NCBI GenBank assembly: GCA_030533445.1
Contig: JARPUW010000258.1
Location: 248,001-312,000 of the forward strand
Source of the DNA: Cyprinodon diabolis
Taxonomy: Eukaryota; Chordata; Actinopteri; Cyprinodontiformes; Cyprinodontidae
Length of the DNA stretch: 64,000 bases
Direction: 5' to 3'
Below, in pieces: positions 1 through 8,308 of the stretch; position 1 is the stretch's first letter; each line of letters opens with the position of its first letter. Below the pieces are notes generated by a model. It searched no databases and was not told the DNA's origin. It saw only the letters and a list, made by a program, of their open reading frames with translations. The translations under genes and the position numbers were made by a program.

Positions 1-1112
1 CTTTCTCTATTCTTTTTGAGCTGAAGATGGGAGAGAAACGAATCAGACTATGTGTTTTCAACTCGTCATAAATATTTTTCTGAATGACACACATACACCA
101 AAGTTGGCATAGTTGGAGTCGAAGGATTGCTGATGCTCATGGTGAAAATGTTTTTTGAATAACTCATACGGTTTTTGATCAGTAGTCGTTTGTTCGGTGT
201 CGTTCTTCCCATACAAAAAAGCCTGGGAAGAAGAAACCAATAGTGAGTGCAGCTGTTGTCTGTGTCAGTGAGAGGCTCGTTAAGCGTTGTCAAGGTTACC
301 AAGCTTCAAACAGATTTTACCTCTGCTGTTTTAAACAGCACATATTAATCTAATGGAGGGTGAAAGGACTGATTTAACATTGGGAAATGGATACTATATG
401 ACTGCTGTACATGACACTTCCCTTGCCACTCAGCACTGATAGACTTTCAAAATAAGACTCCAGGGACCCTACAAAATAAAAGCCTCTATATTTTTTACAT
501 ATATTTATTGCCCTATATGGCTCAACATTATGACCCAAACTCAACCCCGTTTTAGAGAATAGACTCTAGGAGACTGTTTAAAACACACCCTATAGCAAAT
601 TTCAAAATAAAAGCCTCCCATTTCCGCTTCATCTACTGCCCTAATAACATGGAAAAAGAGTGATTTAACGATTGGAAAGTAATCAACTATCATTGACGGG
701 TCTGAACATTTTCTATAAACACAACTCTGTTGGACTTTCAAAATAAGACTCCAGGGACCCTACAAAATAAAAGCCTCTAGATTATACTAATGCATTAATT
801 GATGCAAATGGCTCAACATTATGACCCAAACTCTTCCAGGTTGTTTTTATTACACTCTAGTGACCTTTTCAAAACACACCCAGAGCAAATTTCACAATAA
901 AAGTCTCCCATTTACTCTGTAATACAGCAACTATTCACCTAATAACATGGAAAACCAGTGATTTAACATTTGTAAATGGATTCTATATCACTGCTGGGCG
1001 TGACCCATCTTTTGATGCACATTCATGATAGACTTTCAAAATAAGACTACAAGGACTCTACAGAATAAAAGCCTCTTCCTTATACACACTCATACATTCT
1101 GGCATATTGCTC

Positions 1113-1353
1113 ATTGCCATTGGTGATTTCATCACTGCAATGGCTCTTAGAAGGCGGGCGGAGCCCGCCAATGGTAACAGGCGGGCGGAGCCCGCCAAAG
1201 GTGATTACATCACTGCAATGGCTCTTAGCAGGCGGGCGGAGCCCGCCATTGGTGATTTCATCACTGCAATGGCTCTTAGAAGGCGGGCAGAGCCCGCCAT
1301 TGGTGATTTTTTTCTTCACTGAGATGGCTCCTAGCAGGCGGGCGAAGCCCGCC
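1113..1353. repeat. GC-hairpin ladder, 5 hairpins (U0)
   Basis: Hairpins at 1153-1169 (loop GGA), 1180-1196 (GGA), 1231-1247 (GGA), 1282-1298 (AGA) and 1337-1353 (GAA). Each is GGCGGGC, a 3-base loop, then GCCCGCC. They are separated mostly by a 51-bp period that itself contains GTGAT-TTC-ATCAC. Spacer arms CCATT and AATGG allow alternative longer folds across spacers. Confidence 0.92.
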
Positions 1354-1524
1354 AACTGGGCTTTACCCACTGTGTTTCAATATGGACAACCCATATTACC
1401 CTTGTGCATCATACGCTGTGCACGTCTATTTCCCAGATTTCAGCACAAGTGGCACACAGCTCTCTTTGCCCATGAACTTGCCCTCTTTCCTTCCCTCAGC
1501 AGCCCTCAAAGGCGTAAGCAGTTG

Positions 1525-1636
1525 GTCTGGGGAGCCCCGACGTCACTTGCCAGGGCCGTATTGGCCCGGTTCCCCAGACGGGCAGTAGGTGGCCCCCCTC
1601 AAAATTTCTTTAGAAATTTTCTAGTTGGGGGGCCAC
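1525..1636. repeat. Palindrome tract with minisatellite-completed stem (U0)
   Basis: Here GTCTGGGGA 1525-1533 pairs with TCCCCAGAC 1571-1579. GTGGCCCCCC at 1589-1598 pairs perfectly with GGGGGGCCAC at 1627-1636, the first ten bases of the minisatellite, enclosing the AAAATTTC/GAAATTTT stem (1601-1608, 1613-1620). Units without the minisatellite lose the outer stem. The outer stem is available in U0, U1, U5, U7, U11, U12, U13, U16, U18 and U19. Confidence 0.85.
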
Positions 1637-1692
1637 ATGCCGAAGGCATGGCCCACCTACTACTATTGCACATATTTATTCCGCGTATTATT
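1627..1692. repeat. Minisatellite, 1 copy (end of U0)
   Basis: One 66-bp copy beginning GGGGGGCCACATGCCG and ending CGCGTATTATT. It contains the stem CATGCC-GAA-GGCATG. A TTA run follows. Confidence 0.93.
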
Positions 1693-4351
1693 ATTATTAT
1701 TATAATTCTCCCGTATACCCAAAACTTCGGCGCGTAACTAGTCCCGCACGGTTTGGCGGATCGGGCCCAAAGTTGGCACACGCGTCGGGACCAATGGGGT
1801 GATGTGTGCTTGTATAAAACTTTCTCATTAGTCCGAAGGTTTGCGAATTATTAGCGAAAACGTCGCAAAAAAATCCCATAGGAAATGAATGGGGAGAGGA
1901 AAAAAAAAGCATAAAAAACAGCACTTCTCTGTGTCGGCATACATTCACCTAGAAAAACAGTTTGAAGCTCCGTTTGTAGATAAATCCTTCGTCTATTTAA
2001 AACTGAAGACGGTATGTTCATAACTGCTACGGTTTTTGTATAATCAGACCTCAAGCGCCACAAAGTTTTAGCAAAATCCAGCCTGCTAGAGTGGAGCAAC
2101 TGAAAAGCTAGAGTGTGAGGCAGGCGTTTTTTAAACACAAAAAAACATTTTAAACTCGCCCTCACGGCCACATATTTATAGCTAGAGTCACCATTTTTGG
2201 TCAGTTTGTAGACTGAAATCTCTGGACCCACACAATATCTTCGGAATTACGGTAGGATTAATACTTTTCCTTAAAAACCCTCCAGACCGACCTAAAGTCG
2301 ATGAAAATCAGAGCCGTTTTTCATTGGTTTTGGAGCAGAAGAGGGGAGAAAAACGAATCAGACTATGTGTTTTAAACTCGTCATAAATATTTTTCTGAAT
2401 GACACACATACACCAAAGTTGGCATAGTTGGAGTCGAAGGATGACTGACGCTCACGGTGAAAAATTTTTTGAATAACTCATACGGTTTTTGCTCAGCAGT
2501 CGTTTGTTCGGAGGACAGTTTAAGCACCTGAAAGCTGAGTGACAGTGACCTGCTGCAGCTAGCTCAATTAGAAGCTTAGGTGTGATGAAACGTTTTTTCT
2601 TTTTCTTTCTCTACCCATTCAGTTTGTAGATGACCTACAGCCATGAAAGTTACTCCAATTGAAGACAAGATATAGCTGTCGCTTAGATAAAAAGAATTTT
2701 TCAGATACCTTTTACGGTTTTTACTCAGCAGTCGTTTGTTCGGAGGGGTGCTTTAGCAGCTAAAAGGTCAGTGAGAGTGAGGTCCTGCAGTTCAAACAAA
2801 GGGAGGAGCAGGTGGGCCAACCATTTTGTTTGTGCTTCGTTTTGGGTTGTGAAAGACCTACAGACATGAAGGTTACCCCAGTCTGAGACAAAGGATAGAT
2901 GTTACTTTCACTGAAAGAATTTTTCAGATACCTTTTACGGTTTTTGCTCAGCAGTCGTTTGTTCGGAGGGTAAGCACCTGGAAGCTAGCTGACAGTTAGC
3001 TTCTGCAGCAGCCTGCTAGAGTGCAGCTGCTGAAATCTTAGTGTGAGGCGGCCATTTTTTTAAGATCAAACATCTTATTCTCGCCCTCACGGCCACATAT
3101 TTGGAGCTACAGTCACCATTTTTGGTCAGTTTGTAGACTGAAACCTCTGGACTCACACAATGTCTTCGGAATTACAGTAGGATTAATACTTTTCCTTAAA
3201 AACCCTCCAGACCAACCTAAAGTCGATGAGAGATTCAGCCTTTCTCTATTCTTTTTGAGCTGAAGATGGGAGAGAAACGAATCAGACTATGTGTTTTCAA
3301 CTCGTCATAAATATTTTTCTGAATGACACACATACACCAAAGTTGGTATAGTTGGAGTCGAAGGATTGCTGATGCTCATGGTGAAAATGTTTTTTGAATA
3401 ACTCATACGGTTTTTGATCAGTAGTCGTTTGTTCGGTGCCGTTCTTCATATACAAAAAAGCCTGGGAAGAAGAAACCAATAGTGAGTGCAGCTGTTGTCT
3501 GTGTCAGTGAGAGGCTCGTTAAGCGTTGTCAAGGTTACCAAGCTTCAAACAGATTTTACCTCTGCTGTTTTAAACAGCACATATTAATCTAATGGAGGGT
3601 GAAAGGACTGATTTAACATTGGGAAATGGATACTATATGACTGCTGTCCATGACACTTCCCTTGCCACTCAGCACTGATAGACTTTCAAAATAAGACTCC
3701 AGGGACCCTACAAAATAAAAGCCTCTATATTTTTTACATATATTTATTGCCCTATATGGCTCAACATTATGACCCAAACTCAACCCCGTTTTAGAGAATA
3801 GACTCTAGGAGACTGTTTAAAACACACCCTATAGCAAATTTCAAAATAAAAGCCTCCCATTTCCGCTTCATCTACTGCCCTAATAACATGGAAAAAGAGT
3901 GATTTAACGATTGGAAAGTAATCAACTATCATTGACGGGTCTGAACATTTTCTATAAACACAACTCTGTTGGACTTTCAAAATAAGACTCCAGGGACCCT
4001 ACAAAATAAAAGCCTCTAGATTATACTAATGCATTAATTGATGCAAATGGCTCAACATTATGACCCAAACTCTTCCAGGTTGTTTTTATTAGACTCTAGT
4101 GACCTTTTCAAAACACACCCAGAGCAAATTTCACAATAAAAGTCTCCCATTTACTCTGTAATACAGCAACTATTCACCTAATAACATGGAAAACCAGTGA
4201 TTTAACATTTGGAAATGGATTCTATATCACTGCTGGGCGTGACCCATCTTTTGATGCACATTCATGATAGACTTTCAAAATAAGACTACAAGGACTCTAC
4301 AGAATAAAAGCCTCTTCCTTATACACACTCATACATTCTGGCATATTGCTC

Positions 4352-4592
4352 ATTGCCATTGGTGATTTCATCACTGCAATGGCTCTTAGAAGGCGGGCGG
4401 AGCCCGCCAATGGTAACAGGCGGGCAGAGCCCGCCAAAGGTGATTACATCACTGCAATGGCTCTTAGCAGGCGGGCGGAGCCCGCCATTGGTGATTTCAT
4501 CACTGCAATGGCTCTTAGAAGGCGGGCAGAGCCCGCCATTGGTGATTTTTTTCTTCACTGAGATGGCTCCTAGCAGGCGGGCAAAGCCCGCC
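4352..4592. repeat. GC-hairpin ladder, 5 hairpins (U1)
   Basis: Loop order GGA, AGA, GGA, AGA, AAA. All stems intact. The second-hairpin AGA loop is shared only with U9. Confidence 0.92.
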
Positions 4593-4865
4593 AACTGGGC
4601 TTTACCCACTGTGTTTCAATATGGACAACCCATATTACCCTTGTGCATCATACGCTGTGCACGTCTATTTCCCAGATTTCAGCACAAGTGGCACACAGCT
4701 CTCTTTGCCCATGAACTTGCCCTCTTTCCTTCCCTCAGCAGCCCTCTAAGGCGTAAGCAGTTGGTCTGGGGAGCCCCGACGTCACTTGCCAGGGCCGTAT
4801 TGGCCCGGTTCCCCAGACGGGCAGTAGGTGGCCCCCCTCAAAATTTCTTTAGAAATTTTCTAGTT

Positions 4866-5132
4866 GGGGGGCCACATGCCGAAGGCATGGCCCACCTACT
4901 ACTATTGCACATATTTATTCCGCGTATTATTGGGGGGCCACATGCCGAAGGCATGGCCCACCTACTACTATTGCACATATTTATTCCGCGTATTATTATT
5001 GGGGGGCCACATGCCGAAGGCATGGCCCACCTACTACTATTGCACATATTTATTCCGCGTATTATTGGGGGGCCACATGCCGAAGGCATGGCCCACCTAC
5101 TACTATTGCACATATTTATTCCGCGTATTATT
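4866..5132. repeat. Minisatellite, 4 copies (end of U1)
   Basis: Copies at 4866-4931 (66), 4932-5000 (69, one extra ATT), 5001-5066 (66) and 5067-5132 (66). Copies are otherwise identical by eye. Confidence 0.95.
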
Positions 5133-5133
5133 A

Positions 5134-5400
5134 TTATAATTCTCCCGTATACCCAAAACTTCGGCGCGTAACTAGTCCCGCACGGTTTGGCGGATCGGGC
5201 CCAAAGTTGGCACACGCGTCGGGACCAATGGGGTGATGTGTGCTTGTATAAAACTTTCTCATTAGTCCGAAGGTTTGCGAATTATTAGCGAAAACGTCGC
5301 AAAAAAATCCCATAGGAAATGAATGGGGAGAGGAAAAAAAAAGCATAAAAAACAGCACTTCACTGTGTCGGCATACATTCACCTAGAAAAACAGTTTGAA
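5134..5400. repeat. CpG-rich leader module (reference unit U2)
   Basis: The segment after the anchor is rich in CpG (TTCGGCGCG, CCCGCACGG, CGGATCGGG, ACGCGTCGGG, GTCCGAAGG, GCGAAAACGTCGC). It contains the phrase CCAAAGTTGGCA, which reappears in the following monomers as ACCAAAGTTGGCATAG, so it is probably a diverged member of the same monomer family. The same module follows every anchor. No gene is seen in it. Confidence 0.75.
5225..5253 (+). promoter_or_regulatory. Possible CCAAT/TATA pair in the leader (every unit)
   Basis: CCAAT at 5225-5229 is followed by TATAAAA at 5247-5253. The same pair sits at 1791-1819 in U1 and at the matching place in the other units. The spacing is short for a classical promoter and no conserved gene lies downstream, so function is speculative. 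If active it would transcribe the monomer region on the plus strand. Confidence 0.2.
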
Positions 5401-5514
5401 GCTCAGTTTGTAGATAAATCCTTCTTCTATTTAAAACTGAAGACGGTATGTTGATAACTGCTATGGTTTTTGTATAATCAGACCTCAAGCGCCACAAAGT
5501 TTTAGCAAAATCCA

Positions 5515-5946
5515 GCCTGCTAGAGTGGAGCAACTGAAAAGCTAGAGTGTGAGGCAGGCGTTTTTTAAACACAAAAAAACATTTTAAACTCGCCCTCACG
5601 GCCACATATTTATAGCTAGAGTCACCATTTTTGGTCAGTTTGTAGACTGAAATCTCTGGACCCACACAATATCTTCGGAATTACGGTAGGATTAATACTT
5701 TTCCTTAAAAACCCTCCAGACCGACCTAAAGTCGATGAAAATCAGAGCCGTTTTTCATTGGTTTTGGAGCAGAAGAGGGGAGAAAAACGAATCAGACTAT
5801 GTGTTTTAAACTCGTCATAAATATTTTTGTGAATGACACACATACACCAAAGTTGGCATAGTTGGAGTCGAAGGATGACTGACGCTCACGGTGAAAAATT
5901 TTTTTGAATAACTCATACGGTTTTTGCTCAGCAGTCGTTTGTTCGG
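5515..5946. repeat. Duplicated block A (reference unit U2)
   Basis: This block runs from GCCTGCTAGAGTG to CGTTTGTTCGG. It is closely similar to block B at 6446-6871, about 925-931 bp downstream, which equals four monomers. Diagnostic differences are GACCGACCTAAAG in A against GACCAACCTAAAG in B, and GATGACTGACGCTCACGG in A against GATTGCTGATGCTCATGG in B. Present in all complete units except that A and B are fused in U6. Confidence 0.85.
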
Positions 5947-6415
5947 AGGACATTTTAAGCACCTGAAAGCTGAGTGACAGTGACCTGCTGCAGCTAGCTC
6001 AATTAGAAGCTTAGGTGTGATGAAACGTTTTTTATTTTTCTTTCTCTTCCCATTCAGTTTGTAGATGACCTACAGCCATGAAAGTTACTCCAATTGAAGA
6101 CAAGATATAGCTGTCGCTTAGATAAAAAGAATTTTTCAGATACCTTTTACGGTTTTTACTCAGCAGTCGTTTGTTCGGAGGGGTGCTTTAGCAGCTAAAA
6201 GGTGAGTGAGAGTGAGGTCCTGCAGTTCAAACAAAGGGAGGAGCAGGTGGGCCAACCATTTTGTTTGTGCTTCGTTTTGGGTTGTGAAAGACCTACAGAC
6301 ATGAAGGTTACCCCAGTCTGAGACAAAGGATAGATGTTGCTTTCACTGAAAGAATTTTTCAGATATCTTTTACGGTTTTTGCTCAGCAGTCGTTTGTTCG
6401 GAGGGTAAGCACCTG

Positions 6416-6467
6416 GAAGCTAGCTGACAGTTAGCTTCTGCAGCAGCCTGCTAGAGTGCAGCTGCTG
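6416..6467. repeat. Two adjacent imperfect-monomer stem-loops (reference unit U2)
   Basis: GAAGCTA at 6416-6422 pairs with TAGCTTC at 6432-6438. Directly after it, CAGCAGC at 6441-6447 pairs with GCTGCTG at 6461-6467. Both 7-bp stems lie at the start of block B and recur in every unit that keeps this region. Confidence 0.6.
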
Positions 6468-6871
6468 AAATCTTAGTGTGAGGCGGCCATTTTTTTAAGA
6501 TCAAACATCTTATTCTCGCCCTCACGGCCACATATTTGGAGCTACAGTCACCATTTTTGGTCAGTTTGTAGACTGAAACCTCTGGACTCACACAATGTCT
6601 TCGGAATTACGGTAGGATTAATACTTTTCCTTAAAAACCCTCCAGACCAACCTAAAGTCGATGAGAGTTTCAGCCTTTCTCTATTCTTTTTGAGCTGAAG
6701 ATGGGAGAGAAACGAATCAGACTATGTGTTTTCAACTCGTCATAAATATTTTTCTGAATGACACACATACACCAAAGTTGGTATAGTTGGAGTCGAAGGA
6801 TTGCTGATGCTCATGGTGAAAATGTTTTTTGAATAACTCATACGGTTTTTGATCAGTAGTCGTTTGTTCGG
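6446..6871. repeat. Duplicated block B (reference unit U2)
   Basis: Partner of block A. It continues into CCGTTCTTCCCATACAAAAAAG, which block A lacks, then into the 291-299 bp repeats. The higher A/B similarity compared with the other monomers suggests a later duplication or conversion of a two-monomer segment. Confidence 0.85.
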
Positions 6872-6999
6872 TGCCGTTCTTCCCATACAAAAAAGCCTGG
6901 GAAGAAGAAACCAATAGTGAGTGCAGCTGTTGTCTGTGTCAGTGAGAGGCTCGTTAAGCGTTGTCAAGGTTACCAAGCTTCAAACAGATTTTACCTCTG

Positions 7000-7752
7000 C
7001 TGTTTTAAACAGCACATATTAATCTAATGGAGGGTGAAAGGACTGATTTAACATTGGGAAATGGATACTATATGACTGCTGTCCATGACACTTCCCTTGC
7101 CACTCAGCACTGATAGACTTTCAAAATAAGACTCCAGGGACCCTACAAAATAAAAGCCTCTATATTTTTTACATATATTTATTGCCCTATATGGCTCAAC
7201 ATTATGACCCAAACTCAACCCCGTTTTAGAGAATAGACTCTAGGAGACTGTTTAAAACACACCCTATAGCAAATTTCAAAATAAAAGCCTCCCATTTCCG
7301 CTTCATCTACTGCCCTAATAACATGGAAAAAGAGTGATTTAACGATTGGAAAGTAATCAACTATCATTGACGGGTCTGAACATTTTCTATAAACACAACT
7401 CTGTTGGACTTTCAAAATAAGACTCCAGGGACCCTACAAAATAAAAGCCTCTAGATTATACTAATGCATTAATTGATGCAAATGGCTCAACATTATGACC
7501 CAAACTCTTCCAGGTTGTTTTTATTAGACTCTAGTGACCTTTTCAAAACACACCCCAGAGCAAATTTCACAATAAAAGTCTCCCATTTACTCTGTAATAC
7601 AGCAACTATTCACCTAATAACATGGAAAACCAGTGATTTAACATTTGGAAATGGATTCTATATCACTGCTGGGCGTGACCCATCTTTTGATGCACATTCA
7701 TGATAGACTTTCAAAATAAGACTACAAGGACTCTACAGAATAAAAGCCTCTT
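7000..7752. repeat. 291-299 bp tandem repeats (reference unit U2)
   Basis: The phrase GACTTTCAAAATAAGACT starts at 7116, 7407 and 7706, defining copies of 291 and 299 bp and a truncated third copy. The sequence from about 7000 to 7115 is the 3' part of an earlier copy (TGATTTAACATTGGGAAATGG matches the ends of the later copies). Each copy also contains AATAAAAGCCTC and GGCTCAACATTATGACCC. All units carry this module. Many AATAAA motifs occur but no transcript is implied. Confidence 0.88.
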
Positions 7753-7787
7753 CCTTATACACACTCATACATTCTGGCATATTGCTC

Positions 7788-8028
7788 ATTGCCATTGGTG
7801 ATTTCATCACTGCAATGGCTCTTAGAAGGCGGGCGGAGCCCGCCAATGGTAACAGGCGGGCGGAGCCCGCCAAAGGTGATTACATCACTGCAATGGCTCT
7901 TAGCAGGCGGGCTGAGCCCGCCATTGGTGATTTCATCACTGCAATGGCTCTTAGAAGGCGGGCAGAGCCCGCCATTGGTGATTTTTTTCTTCACTGAGAT
8001 GGCTCCTACCAGGCGGGCAAAGCCCGCC
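7788..8028. repeat. GC-hairpin ladder, 5 hairpins (U2)
   Basis: Loop order GGA, GGA, TGA, AGA, AAA. All stems intact. The TGA loop recurs in U17. Confidence 0.92.
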
Positions 8029-8199
8029 AACTGGGCTTTACCCACTGTGTTTCAATATGGACAACCCATATTACCCTTGTGCATCATACGCTGTGCACGT
8101 CTATTTCCCAGATTTCAGCACAAGTGGCACACAGCTCTCTTTGCCCATGAACTTGCCCTCTTTCCTTCCCTCAGCAGCCCTCAAAGGCGTAAGCAGTTG

Positions 8200-8300
8200 G
8201 TCTGGGGAGCCCCGACGTCACTTGCCAGGGCCGTATTGGCCCGGTTCCCCAGACGGGCAGTAGGTGGCCCCCCTCAAAATTTCTTTAGAAATTTTCTAGT
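8200..8300. repeat. Palindrome tract (reference unit U2)
   Basis: Three nested or adjacent inverted repeats occur in about 100 bp. GTCTGGGGA (8200-8208) pairs with TCCCCAGAC (8246-8254), enclosing GGGCC-GTATT-GGCCC. AAAATTTC (8276-8283) pairs with GAAATTTT (8288-8295) around TTTA, followed immediately by CTAGT. The GACGTC palindrome lies in the first loop. The tract occurs in all units. In the second 3' class the first stem is weakened (GTCTGGTGA). Confidence 0.8.
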
Positions 8301-8308
8301 TATTATTA

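Larger units (their letters stand above)
1..1699. repeat. Unit U0 (partial, 3' part)
   Basis: The window opens inside the sixth monomer of a unit, then runs through the 291-299 bp repeats, a five-hairpin ladder, the palindrome tract and one minisatellite copy. It belongs to the common 3' class (ladder ending with loop GAA). It has the three-C form of the CACACCCAGAGC phrase near 880, as do U1, U6, U7, U8, U9, U12, U15 and U16. Confidence 0.95.
1700..5133. repeat. Unit U1 (3434 bp)
   Basis: Complete unit carrying four minisatellite copies at its 3' end, which account for its extra length (3167 bp without them). It shares rare variants with U9: TTCTCTGTG near 1925, CTACCCATTC near 2621, GTTACTTTCA near 2892, TTCATATAC near 3446, and an AGA loop in the second ladder hairpin near 4430. 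The match to U9 is collinear at a constant offset of 25,370 bases from the anchor to the start of the minisatellite. Confidence 0.95.
5463..6990. repeat. About 230-bp monomer array, seven monomers (reference unit U2)
   Basis: A TACGG-type core (TACGGTTTTT or close variant) recurs at 5463 (TATGG), 5682, 5916, 6148, 6371, 6608 and 6841, giving spacings of 219, 234, 232, 223, 237 and 233. A second phrase, CAGTTTGTAGA or variant, keeps the same phase (5403, 5636, 6055, 6562), as does GACCTACAG-ATGAA in monomers 4 and 5. Monomers are diverged from each other but conserved between units, like monomers of a higher-order repeat. The remaining units have the same arrangement except U4 (one more) and U6 (four fewer). 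Confidence 0.8.
5134..8308. repeat. Unit U2 (3175 bp), used here as the reference layout
   Basis: Complete unit with no minisatellite copy. Layout: CpG-rich leader to about 5400; 230-bp monomers to about 6990; 291-299 bp repeats 7000-7752; hairpin ladder 7788-8028; palindrome tract 8200-8300. Rare variants are a TGA loop in the third ladder hairpin near 7907 and CTACCAGG before the last hairpin. Both recur in the 3' half of U17 (near 56040 and 56140), so the two 3' halves share recent ancestry. Confidence 0.95.

Noticed and set aside
5360..5665. Minus-strand open frame of about 101 codons kept in all units
   Set aside because: Conservation equals that of the surrounding noncoding sequence. 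Many of the differences between units change the residue (for example V/I, R/C, K/R, P/L, S/T), so there is no sign of protein constraint. No recognisable domain or upstream gene structure is seen. A dN/dS test over units would settle it.
5160..5700. CENP-B box-like TTCG-containing motifs in leader and monomers
   Set aside because: Candidates such as TTCGGAATTACGGTAGG fail the required core positions. No full match was seen on either strand by eye.
5866..5876. Pol III B-box-like sequence on the minus strand (CCTTCGACTCC)
   Set aside because: It differs from the consensus at the two leading G positions, and no A box is found at the right distance. It is probably chance.
7473..7703. 76-codon open frame within the 291-299 bp repeats
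   Set aside because: It depends on one extra C in CACACCCC and is broken in about half of the units. It is a repeat by-product.
7788..8028. CRISPR-like regular short palindromic repeats
   Set aside because: The spacers are themselves repeated and nearly identical, there are no cas genes, and the context is eukaryotic satellite DNA. It is a hairpin minisatellite.
8190..8300. Rho-independent bacterial terminators
   Set aside because: GC hairpins are not followed by T runs in a gene context, and there is no bacterial coding sequence anywhere in the window.
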